64,000 nucleotides of DNA from Streptomyces liangshanensis. Its GTDB lineage: Bacteria > Actinomycetota > Actinomycetes > Streptomycetales > Streptomycetaceae. The stretch is taken from contig NZ_CP050177.1 in the NCBI RefSeq assembly GCF_011694815.1, positions 3,541,001 through 3,605,000 of the forward strand, read 5' to 3'. Position numbers and translations under genes: made by a program. The notes below the pieces were generated by a model. That model worked only from the letters and a program-made list of their open reading frames with translations. It searched no databases and was not told where the DNA came from. Of this stretch, positions 11,001-23,000 are shown piece by piece (position 1 is the first letter of the stretch; each line of letters starts with the position of its first letter).

Positions 11001-14000
11001 CGGGTGTCGACCCGCGCGGGATCGCCCCCCTCGTACCGCGCCCGACCGGCGGCCCCGGTGTCGTGATCCGCCCGGCGATGGTCCGCGCGCAGCACCTCGT
11101 CGCCGCGGAGATACTCCGCCACGGCGTCCTCGCCGGGCAGGTACTGGCCCGGGACCTCCTGCCGGGAGCCGTGAAGCCGGAGGGCGCGGCGCCGCCCGTG
11201 CTCTACGGGACGACGTACGACCACGCCGGGCGGACCGTGCAACTCGGTTCCCACAGCGTGCCGTTGACCGACCTGCCGGACTTCCTCCGGGAGAACCTGG
11301 ACTGGCGTCCCGGCCTGCCGGTGATCCTCCCCGTCCCCATGACCCCGGCGGCCCTGGGGACGCCCGGAACGGCGGAAGCGGCCGGCCCCGCCGAACTCAC
11401 CCTGCCCGAAGCGCTGGCCGACGCCCTGGGCACCCCGGTCCTCGTGCCGGTCGCCGACGACAACAACCCCCTCGCCCCCCTGCTCTGGGTCGAGCTGGGC
11501 CCCGGCGGCGAAGTCCTCGGATCCGCGCCCTCGCTGGGCGTGCTGATCACGGACAGCCCCTGGAGTACGCAGGCGGACGTCCCGGCGGAGTTCGGCGGCC
11601 CGTCCGCGGACCGGGGGCAGGAGCCCTCGGCGGTCGAGTCGCAGGACCACTCGGACACCCTCCAGCGGTACACCGACGCCCGGCGCGACGCGATCACGGC
11701 GCAGGACGCGCTGGACACGGCCAGGGCCGCGCACGCGGCCGGGATCCAGGCGTCGGCCCACGCCGACGGCAGCGCCGTCGCCGCCGCGGCCGTCCGCCTG
11801 GACGCCGCGCTCGACCGGCTCACCGGCGCGGAACGGGAGTGGTCCGCGCGGACCGGGGGCGAGCCGCTGCCGACGGTTCAGGAGGTGGCGGAGCCGACCG
11901 GCGCCCTGCCCGGCGGGGCGCCCTGGTTCAGGCGCCTGTTGGAGCGGGTACGGGTGGCCGGCGCGTCGTCCGGACCGTCAGCACCGTTCGTACCGTCCAC
12001 AGAGTCCACACCGCCCGCATCGTCCACACCGCCCGCACCCCTCGCCGGCGCCGGCGCCGGCGCCCCGCCCGTGCCGCCCCCCGCCGTTCCGCCCGCGGAG
12101 CCCGGCGACTTCGGCGGGATCGCCGCCGAGTTGCTCGCCTCGATGACCATCGGTCGCCGGGACGCGTTCGGCGGCGACCCGTTCGGGGTGCGCAACCCCG
12201 CCCCGGCGCCCGACTTCCTCCAGGTCGAGGGGCACCCGTACGACTACGCGGCACTGCGCCCCGACCAGCTGACCGCCTTCTTCCACGCGCTGGACCTCGG
12301 CCGCCCCGACCGCCCCACCGCCGCCGAACTCTCCCCCCGGACGCTCCCCCGGCAGCCGCGCACCGTGACGACCGGGTCGGCCGCCCGGGACGCGGCGGGG
12401 CACCGGGTGCGCAACGAGATGCCGCACCTGGCGCACAGCATCTGGTTCGGCGGTCCCCTCCACGACGACGGGCCGCACGGCTCGCGTACGGACTTCCGGC
12501 AGAACGTCTCGGCCGCCGCCGGGGCCAACCCCCGCATCACCTTCGTGGTGTGGACGGACCTGACACGCGCCGAGACCGAGGAGGTACGGCGGCTCCCGGA
12601 CGGGCCCGTGACCGAACGACAGGCCCAGGCCGCCTCCATGCTGGAGTGGGCCGCCGGACGCCCGAACATCGTGCTCGTCAACGCCGACGAGGTGTTCAAC
12701 GCCGCCACCCCCGCCTCGACGCAGGCCGAGATCCTGACCGAGCGGGCCCGCGGCGGCAAGTCGTACGCCATGGCCAGCGACCTGTTCCGGGTCGAGGCGC
12801 TGCACACGTTCGGCGGGGTGTACTCCGACGGCGACAACACGATCACCGGCCTGGTGAAGCAGCTCCGGCCCGTCGCGGACCGGCCGGACGGGTTCGCCGT
12901 CGTACGCGTCGACATGCCGCGCAACCCCCAGGACGCACCGGGGCGCGACTCCCGCGCCCTGACCAACGCGGCCGTCGCGTCCGTCGCCCGCGGCACCGCC
13001 GTCGGGGTCTACCGCGACCTGCTGCGCGCCAACTACGCCCTCACCTACGCGTCCCTGCTGCGCAAGCCGTTCGCCGGCCTCGGCCAGGTCGACGACGACA
13101 CGATCAACCAGGACAACACCCGCTTCGGCGACCGCCTCCACCAGCCCAGCATCGAGGTCGTCCAGCGGACCGGCCCCAACAAGGTCACCTACGACGCGAT
13201 CGCCCGCGCCCTCGGCCTGACCCAGCAGGACGTCCCGGCGAACGCCCCGGCCGACGCCCCGGCGGCCGGTGACCGCTTCCGCCTCGGCGCGATCCCCCCG
13301 GAGGTCATCGCACCGGGCAGCAAGAACAGTTGGAACGTCGGCTTCTCCGAGACCGCGACCCAGGTGTCCCGGGACCGGCTGCTCTCGACCGTCCGCACGC
13401 TCGTGATCGAGTTGCACGCGGAGTTGCGCAACCGTCCCGGCGGCGTCTACCTGCCCGCCGTCGCCCGCGCGGCGGAGAAGCTGCCGCCTGCGGACCGGAT
13501 CCCCTTCTGGCACACGGCACTTGACCTCTTCCACACCTCGCTGGGGGATCAGGCGGGCGACATCCGGTGGATCACCGGCAAGGGTGTCACCGTGCCGGTG
13601 GAGGTGCATCCGGCGCTGGTACGGCTCTTCCCCGGCGCCGAGCACGTCGGCTTCACGGTGACCGCGCCGCCCCCGCCCGTACCGGCACCCGGCCCCGGCC
13701 CCGACACCGGTACGGGCACGGGCACGGGCACGCGCACGCGCACGCGCACCGAATCCGACGACGACATCGACCACTCCCTCGCCACCGACTTCCCGCACAC
13801 GGTGGTCGACTATCCGGCGGACGGCGACGGTTGGTACGTGGAGCCGCCCGAGGTCATCCCGGTGCCGGACCGTTCGCGCGCGCTGCGGGCCTTCGAGCGG
13901 GCCTGGGCGAAGGCCCCGGCCGAGGCGCCCGGTGAAGGCGCCCCCACCAACCCGGTGCACGTCGCGGTGTTGGACGCGTACACGCTGGTGAGGCAGTTCC

Positions 14001-17000
14001 AGGAGCTTCCGTTCGGTGGGATCGCCGGCCGGCTGGAGGAGCACGCGGACGACTTCACGGGGCTGGCCCCGGCCGACCAGGACGTCGTGATCGTCGCGCA
14101 CCACCTGCTCACCGCCCCCGAGGCGGACCCCGCCGAGGCCCCGCGCCTGGCCCGGGCGCTGTCCGAGGGCCGGCCCACCCCCCGGCCGGGTGGGCTCTCC
14201 GGAGGCGCCCCGACCTGGCTGAGTCCGTCCCAGCGGGCCGCGTACGCCACGGTGGAGCCGGCCATCGGCCAGGTCCTGCGGCGGATGACGACGGACCAGG
14301 TGGACTCCGACGATCCGCTGGACAGGGCGTTCCTGGAGCCGAGGAACGCCGACGGCGGCATGTCCGCGACGGCGCAGCAGTACATCCTCCAGCAGGCGGA
14401 GCAGGTGTTCCGGCACGTCATCGGCTCGATCTTCGGTGACGCGAGAACTCCGGGCCTGGGTGTCAGGCGCTCCCGGGCGGCGGCCGACTCCACGGTGTGG
14501 GAGCGGTTCACGGCCGACCGACAGGCATCGTTCCCAGAGGTGGAGTCGTACCTCCTGCGGCCGGACCGGACGTATGCCAGCGACATCAACGTGCCGTACA
14601 ACGCGCTGCACACGATGCAGGTGCCGGTGAACAGCACCCAGATCACGGTGCGTTACGACCCCACCGAGCCCGCGCAGGTACGGGACGCCCGGATCGGCCA
14701 GGCGGTACGGGCCGTCACGCGCGTCCAGCAGGCGGGGTTCACCGTGCCGCCGATGGAGTTCATCCTCCCGAAGTACGGACGGCAGTTGCAGATCCTGGAC
14801 GACGGCCGGGTCGAGCACGTCGAGGTGCGAAACGGCTGGGGCGCCGCCGCCGAGTACTTCGCCCCCAACAGGTTCGTACTCTCGCCCGTCCTGAGGAGCA
14901 CGGCACAACGTCTCCGGACGGCGAGCGGCACGTTCGGGGCGGTGAAGATGCGCTTCGCCGCGGACGACATCGCGATGATCGTCCACGAGATCGGGCACGG
15001 CCTGCACCAGAACCAGAACCAGGCGCGCCACTTCGACGCGAAGGGGACGCGGTTCACGGCGCAGGCCTTGGCGCACGCGACGGAACTGAGCGTGTACAGC
15101 GAGCGGCCCAACGAGTTCGTGGCGGAGGCGTTCACGGCGATCGTGATGGGCCAGCAGCTCACCTCCGGCCAGACCGACCTGTACCTCGCGCTCGGCGGCC
15201 CGCTGCCGTCGCACGCGCCGCTGCCTCCGGCTCCTCCCGCTCCGCACTTCGGCGACCTGCGCAACGAGGTCAACCTGCACCTGCGCGGGCGCGGCGACAC
15301 GAGGGTGGCCAACCCCCAGGACGTGCGGACCGCCTACGAGCAACTGCCCCCGGGACTCAAGCAGTCGTACCTCCGCCTGATGGCCGCCGCCGTCGCCGAC
15401 ATCCTCCAGACCGGCGCCGTCGGCCGGATGCTGGGCGGCGCCCCGGCGACCGGCACGGTCACCGTGACCGACGCGGAGCAGGACGAGCAGGTCGCCGGGC
15501 CCTCCGGAACGACGTCGGACGACAAGGGCCAGGGCGAGGGCCAGGGCAACGGCAAGGGCAAGGGCCGGGAGAACAGCGGACCGGAGGCGGCGCCCGCGCG
15601 GGTGCCCGCGCCCGAGACCGCCCCGGGATCCCTCTCCGCGACCGCCCGCGAGATCATCCGCAACCTCCAGGAGAACGCCGACCGCAGGGGCTTCGGTGAA
15701 GGGCGGCTCCCGGACCGGCCCGGGCCGCTGGGCGTCGACCTCTTCGGGCTGCTGGAGCCCTACCCCGTACCGGAGTTCCTGACCGACCCGGCGACGGGCA
15801 CCCCGTACGACTACACCCGGCTCGACGCGGACCGGACCGTCCAGTTCCTCTACAACATGGACATGGCCGAGAGCCCCTCCGCCGCGCTGATGGACCCGGC
15901 GACCTGGGAGGTGTCCGGCCTGAGCGCGTCGCACGAGCGCGCCGACACCCGCTGGTCACCCGGCGCCGACGTGGAGCCGCTGCCCGACCGGACCGTGCAC
16001 ATGCCCGGCCTGGTGCACGCGATCTGGCTGGGCGGGCCCCTCACCGAGAGCGGGCCCGGGGGATCGTTCCGCGACCAGTTCGGCGGGGACGCCGAACGCC
16101 TGCGCGGCCAGGCGATGTTCACGCTCTGGAGCGACGTACCGCGCTGGGCCGTGGAGGCCGTGCGCGACCTGGAGGAGGCTCCGGAGGACGCGTACTACGC
16201 GGACGTCTGGCGGTTCGTCAACTGGGCGCGGGACCGGGGCGTGGCCCTGGTCAACGTCCACGAGGTGTTCAACGAGGCCAGGCCCCTGAGCCTGCACGCC
16301 GAGGTCATGACGGAGCTGGCCAAGCAGACCGGCCCCGGCTACGCGGCGGCCAGCGACATCCTGCGGCTGGAGATCGTCGCCGCCTTCGCCGGTCTGTACG
16401 TGGACGGGGACAACGAGCTGCGCAACGTCGGCAGTCTCTGGGAGACCCTCGCGTCCGACGCGGCCTTCGCGATCAACACCAAGAGCGGCATCTTCACCAA
16501 CTCCACCCTCGCGGCCACCCAGGGCCACCCCTTCCCGCGGCTGGCCCTGGAGGTCATCAAGGAGAACTACGCACAGACGCAGCCCGAGCTCCAGGGGCCG
16601 CGCGTCGCCGCGCTCCCCCCGGCGTTCTGGACCAGGGGGATGGGGCTGGCCCGCCGCAACTCGGTCATGCGCCGGACGGGCCCCGACGCCTATCCGGCCG
16701 TCGCCCGGCGGACCGGTTACGCCTCGACCGCCGCCATGCCGGCGATGGGAGGGGTGAACGTCCGTTCCGACAACAGCTGGTTGTCGACGCGGTCGGACGA
16801 GGCGCGGGACTTCTCGCTGGACGAGCTGACGGCGTTCACCGAGTCCGCCGTCCACACGCTGGTCCGCGGACTGCACAACCGTCCCGGTGACCTCTCCCTC
16901 CTCCCGCTCGAGAACGCCATTCGCCGGCTTCCGCTGCCGACGCCCCCGGAAGGCGAGCCGGACAGTGTCCGGGACGCGCTCTGGGAGGCGGCCGTCGGCT

Positions 17001-20000
17001 ACCTCGCCTCGCGTGAGGACCTGCGTGCCCTGGTCCGCGGTGTCACGCGGACGACCCTGCCGCCTCACAGCACGGAGCCCCGCGGGATCGTGCTGCCGCG
17101 GGCGGTGGAGGACCTGTTGGAGCCGCTCACCGGCGCCGACGCCCGGCCGCCGATCGGGAACGCGGAGGGGTGGTGGTTCGGCGACCGTTCGGAGCCGGCC
17201 ACACTCCTGCCCCTGCCGGCGCAGGCCTTGGAGGCCGCTGGTACGGATGGGTCGCTCACCGGGCCCGGCGCGGAGGCGGATGCGGGGGCTGTCGCGGACG
17301 CCGTGCCCGCCGGCCTGCGCAACGAGGTCAACCTCCGCCTGCGAAGCCGGGGGGACAGCCGGGTGGCCACGGACGACGACGTCGCCGCCGCGTACCGAGA
17401 ACTGCCGCCGCACCTCCAGCACGCCCACCTGCGCCGGACGGCGTCGGCGATCGCCGACCTCGTCCAGAGCGGCGAACTGGGCCGGGTGATCGGTGGCTCC
17501 TCCACGGCCACCATGACGACCACGGCCACCACAACCACAACCACAACCACAACCACCGACATCGCCGCCGGCCCGTCCGGGACGTCGGCCGACAAGGGCA
17601 AGGGCCGGGCGGACGGCCGCGACCGTACGAACCTCCTGCCGCGCGCCCCGCGCGCCGAAGCCCCCGCACCCGACCCCGCGCCCGCGCCTGCTCCCGCCGC
17701 CCCCCTCGCCGAGAACGAGCCCGATCACGCGCGGCCCTACCCCTGGTACGTGGACCACGGCGCGCTCGGCGACGCCGAGGTCGCCCAGGTGCCGCGGTGG
17801 TCCGACGGGCGTGCCCACATGTGGGCCTCGATCGTCACCTCGTACCTCACCGACCAGACCCTGGCGGACGCGGTCACCCCGGTCCTCCGGGAGATCCTGG
17901 CCTCGGAGGACGTCGCCGGGTGGAACGAGCTGCTGGCCAACGGCCGCACGCTCGTCGTCGGCGGGAAACTGGTGTGGCTCAAGCCCGTCCCGGCCGGGAT
18001 CCGCCCGCACGCCCGCCCGGCACCGCTCCCGACGGGCGCCGAGGCCGTCCCCGTACCCGAAACCGTCCCGGCCCCCGCCCCCGTAACAGAAACCGCCCCC
18101 GTCCCCGTGCCCGAAGGGTGGGCCCCCGAAGGCGACCGGGAGTTCCGCGTCGGCACCCGGAGCACCGCCCGGTCGGGCGCGCGGACCACCACCTCCGCCC
18201 TCACCTCCGCCGCGATGGTCGCCGTGGACGTGGCCTCGGCGCACGCGTCCGCGCTCTACCCCGTCCCGCGTGTGTCCGTCACCGCCTCGACCGGTGAGAG
18301 CCGCGGGTACGAGGCCGCGGTCAAGACCGCGCACCGCACCCACGCCGAGTGGAAGGACTTCTCGGCCGCCGACTCCCACCTGCGGTTCCGCGTCTTCGTG
18401 GACGGCGAGGAGCAGGCGAACGACGCCGAGGTCCCGCGCGACCTCGGCGTTGTCTTCCCGCCCGCGCTGCCCGCCGACGTCACGCCCGACACGACGGTGC
18501 TGGACGCCACCCCGCCGCAGACCCCGGACGGGCGGCCCGAGGTGCAGCGGCCCGTACGGAACCCGCAGTACCTCAACGCCCTCGACACCGTTCCGCTGAT
18601 CACCGGACTGCACCGGCAGTTGCGCGAGGCCGGGCTGCCCGCCGTGACGGTACGGGACGTGATGACCCAGCTCGACGCGTGGCTGGCCGAGAAGAGCCTG
18701 CGCCAGCAGGGCCGCTGGGTGCTCACGTCCGGACTGTCCACCGGGCCGATCGAGGCAGGGATCCCGGGCCGGACCAAGCCGTTCCGGGCCTCCTTCACCA
18801 TCAAGGCGGGCATCGCCGACCTCCAGTTCCTGGGACTCTCCGAGCCGGGGCTCAGCCGCGGCCTGGAGGGGCTGGGAAGCAGCAGCTCCGCCGGTGTGGC
18901 GGGCAGTTCGGGCGTCTCCGTCAGCGCCGGGGTCTCCCTGAGCGGGCTGACGGACGGCGGCGGCGCTCCGGTCACGGGCCGCTTCCCCGACGTCTCCGTC
19001 GTCGGATCGGCCGCTCGCGGCGTCGGGTTCACGCTGTCGTCGACCACCGCCCGCCACACCGAGTTCAAGTCCGCCAAGCCGCAGGTGACGTACGCGGCGG
19101 GGCTCGGGCTCTCGGTGTCCGTGACCTCCCCCACCCACCCGGACATCGGCGAGGTGACCCGTACGGTCCAGTCGGAGCTGGGCACGATGTGGCGGGGCCG
19201 CCCGCACGCCGCCGACTTCGAGCGGCGGGTGCTGGGCGCCGTACGCACCCCGCTGTTCCGCCCGCCGGTCGACCCGGCGGACGAGGCGGCGCGCCCCGCG
19301 CTGCTGCCGGGTCCCGTGGACGCGCAGCCGCACGTTCGCGCGCTGCTCAAGGAGTCGGGCACCCGGCCGGTACGCCGGACCACCCGGCCCGCCCGGCTGG
19401 ACGCGCCGCTCCCGGCGCCCCACCCGCGCGAGCCGCGCGCGCTGGCCTCCCGCAAGGGCGGCGGCTACGCCACGACCCTCGGCCTGCCCGGCGCCGAACT
19501 GGTCCAGGACCACTTCCTCGCCGCCCTGCGGGACGACGTCGAGCGGCGCGGCGCGAAGGTCGCGGACTGGACGACCGTCGAACGGGACCTGTCGGGCACC
19601 TTCGGCCGGCCCGTCCTGGAACAGGACCCCGGCCGCGTGATGGCCGGCTACCGGCGGACCGTGTGGGTCGGCGGCCGGCCGTACCGCCTCTACGTCCGCG
19701 GCCACCTGGTGGAGCGGCTGCCCGGCGACGTGGCGACCACGATGGAGGTCGAGTCGGTCGTCGGTACGGGCGGCGGCGTCTCGTCCCGCCGGGGTACCAA
19801 CTGGACCGTGCGGGCCAACGTCGGCGGCGGTCTGCGGGTGAAGATCCTCGACCTGTTGTCGCTCCAGCTCGGCAGCGTCGGCGGGTATGTGGGTTACGGC
19901 CGCGGCAACGAGGTGTCGTTCACCGGCGGCAACAAGTCCAGCCGCCGGTCCAAGCCGAAGGCGGGCGCCGACGAGCACACGTACAACGTCGTCTACGAAC

Positions 20001-23000
20001 AGCGGCTCACCCCGCTGAAGGTCCCTTCGTGGCCGGCGCGCGACAAGAAGGAGGCGCTGCGCAAGCCGCGGGCCGACGGACCCACCGAGACCTGGTGGAT
20101 CGACCGGCCGGGCGACGTGGTGGCGCAGGTCGTCGTGCCGCACGCGTTCGTGCCGGGGACACCGGTCACCGCCGCGGAGGCCGCCGGGGTCGGTACGGCG
20201 AAGCGCGAGGAGTCCTGGCCGGCGGGCCCGGGCCGGGACGGGCAGCACCTGGACTTCGCGCGCGGCGGCACCGGGGGCGTCGTGCCCGCGTTCCTGCCCG
20301 CGCCCGAACTCGCCCGTACCGCCGCCGCGTTGTACGCGGACCTCAACGGTCTCGGGGAGGAGTGGGCCCGCGACCCCGAGCTGTGGCCGGACGAGATCCA
20401 CGCCCTGGCCGACCCGGCCGTCCTGGGCGCGGCGTTCAACGACCTGGTCGGCCGCTTCGGCCACGAACCCGAACTGGCCCACCGCAAGGGCTTCCAGCAG
20501 GCCTTGCGGGTACGGCTGCGGGCGTACGCGCCGCAGGACCTCGGCGAGACGGCGACGGCCACGGACATCGTCGACACCAAGGAGGTGAACAGCGGCCAGG
20601 GTTCGGTACGGGGGACGACGGTCGAGGTCGGCGTCAGCGGCACCGTGGGCGGCTATATCACGGCGCTGGGCGCGGAGGCCGGGGAGCATTCCTCGGTGGG
20701 CGCGAGCGGCGGTCACCTCTACGCCCAGGGGCGGGTGTGGACCTCCCGGGGCTGGAGCACCACCCACCGCGAGGAGCCGGGGCAGCTCAACCGGAACAAG
20801 GCGACCTACCGGGGCGCGCCGCACGAGGTGGACTCGCTCCCGGTGTTCGAGGTCACGGCGGTCCGCTGGAAGAACGGCGGCCGGCAGGAGGAGCGCACCG
20901 GGTACCTGTCGGTGACCCAGGGCCTCCAACTCCTCGTACCGCCACGGACGCTGGAGGAGGTGATGCCGGCGGGCGAGACGACCGGGGAACAGGCGGCAGG
21001 CGAGCGGCCAGCGGTCGAGCAAGCGGCAGTTGAGCAGGAAGCAGTCGCGCAGGGGGCAGTTGAACAGACACCGGCCGAGCAGGCAGCAGCGCGCGAACCG
21101 CTCCCCGCCCCCGTCGAGCGCGACTACCTCGTTCCCGACATCGCGAGCGGCATCGGCCGCCCCGAGGTGATGCACGCCGACCAGGTCCTCGACACGATCG
21201 TCGCGCGCCTCGCGGCGCACGGTGTGCTCCGGACCGGGCAGTCGGCCGACTCACCGCGCCCCGACCTGCTCACCCGTACGCTCCACCAGCTCTACTCCTC
21301 CGAGTCGCTGGCGAACCAACTGCCCGTGCTGCTGGGCACCGGCGTCTGGTCCTGGCTGCCGGTGCCGGGCTTCCTCGGCGCCACCTCGTACGTATGGGTA
21401 CGTGTCGTGGCCGAGCGGGTGCGCCCCGCGCACGCCCACCGGCCGCGCCCCGAGATGAAGCTCAACGTGGCGGCGGCGGCCACGTCCAACACCCGTGACG
21501 AGAAGGGCACGTTCAAGTCGTCCGGCGGCGATGTGCGGAGTCGGGTGGGTGGGTTCACCGACGGCACCACGGACGCCGGCTTCGAGACCGGCGCCGGGTA
21601 CCGCAGCACGAGCAGCCGGACGGTGGCGGACAGCGGCGCCGGGTCGGAGGTCTACGACGCGGACCCGCAGGACACGTTGGAGGAGTTCAGCCACCAGGTC
21701 GACTTCCGCGTGGAGGTCGGTGGCACGACCGAGCTGCCCCGGGTCCTGGACCTGCCGCTCACCGGGGCGCACCACGCGCTGCTGAGCGCGGCGCACCACG
21801 GCTTCGACTCGCGCGACGCCATCGCGCGATGGCTGGACGGGCACCGGGCGTGGACGTGGTTCGAGCGCGACGCGCGGCCGACCGGTGACGTACGCCTCCT
21901 CGTACCGACCCACCTGACCGGGCCCGCCGGCGAGCAGCGGGTGGTACCGGTCAGCCAGTCGCTCGGCACCGAGCCGCGCTGGGCCGGGCCGCCGGCCGCG
22001 CCGCCCGGGCTCCCCGAGGCGCTGCTCCACGGCCTGCACCCGCTGGCCGTCCCCGCCGCGGCGGCGGTGGAGCGCTGGGCGGGCGTCGCCGGGTCCGCGG
22101 CGAGGCGGGCGCCGGACCTCGGCGCCGCCGCCGCGAGCCGGGACGCCCGGGGCCCGGACTTCACCACCACCGCGGGCCCCGCGTACGCCCACTTCGCCGG
22201 CACCGGCATGCTCAAGACGCACATCGCGCAGCTGCTGGAGCACACCTACGGCGTACCGGTCGACGGCGGGAACGTCACCGTCGGCTTCCGGCTGGACGGC
22301 GCCCACGTCGTCGGGCCGCAGGAGGGCTTTGCGTACGACGCGGCCCGGTACTCCAAGAACGAGACGACCACGTCGTACGCCGAGGCGGAGTCGCGCGGCT
22401 GGTCGGCGGGCGCGGGTCCGCGGGTCGTGGGCGCGGGCGTGGACCCGACCACCGTGTACGGCGACGCGTCGGCCGAAGGCGGGGTCGCGCAGAGCTTCGG
22501 CCAGGTGTTCCGGGACGGGGACAACGACGAGAACTCCCGTACGGGCAAGGTCAAGCGGCCCTACCGCTACTACCAATTCGATCTGACGGTGGTCCTCCAG
22601 GGCCCCCGACGCACCCTGGAGGTACGGGCACCGGGCGGCCTGCTGGGCATGCTGCCGCTCGGTCCGGACGGCAAGCTGATCGGCGACCTCGAAACGGCGC
22701 TCCCGGAACTGTTCGGCGGGGCCGTCACCGAGACCCCCCTCACTCGGGCACCCGGGGTCGCAGGGCCTCTGCCGCGCGTGGAGGAGACCGCGGAGGAACA
22801 CCTGCTCGCGGCCGCTCCCCCGCCGGTGGCGGAACCCGCACCGTTGGCGGAGCCCGCACCGGTAACGGACCTTGCGCCGGTGACGGATCTTGCACCGGTC
22901 ACGGACCCCGCACCGTTGGCGGACCTTGCACCGGTCACGGACCCCGCGCCAGTGACAGATCTTGCACCGGTCGCTGACCTGGCACCGGCGGCGGATCTTG

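Noticed and set aside
15956..21220. A 1754-codon open frame on the - strand opposite the giant effector gene
   Set aside because: Composition is that of a GC-rich antisense shadow; the + strand frame carries recognisable motifs and continues uninterrupted.
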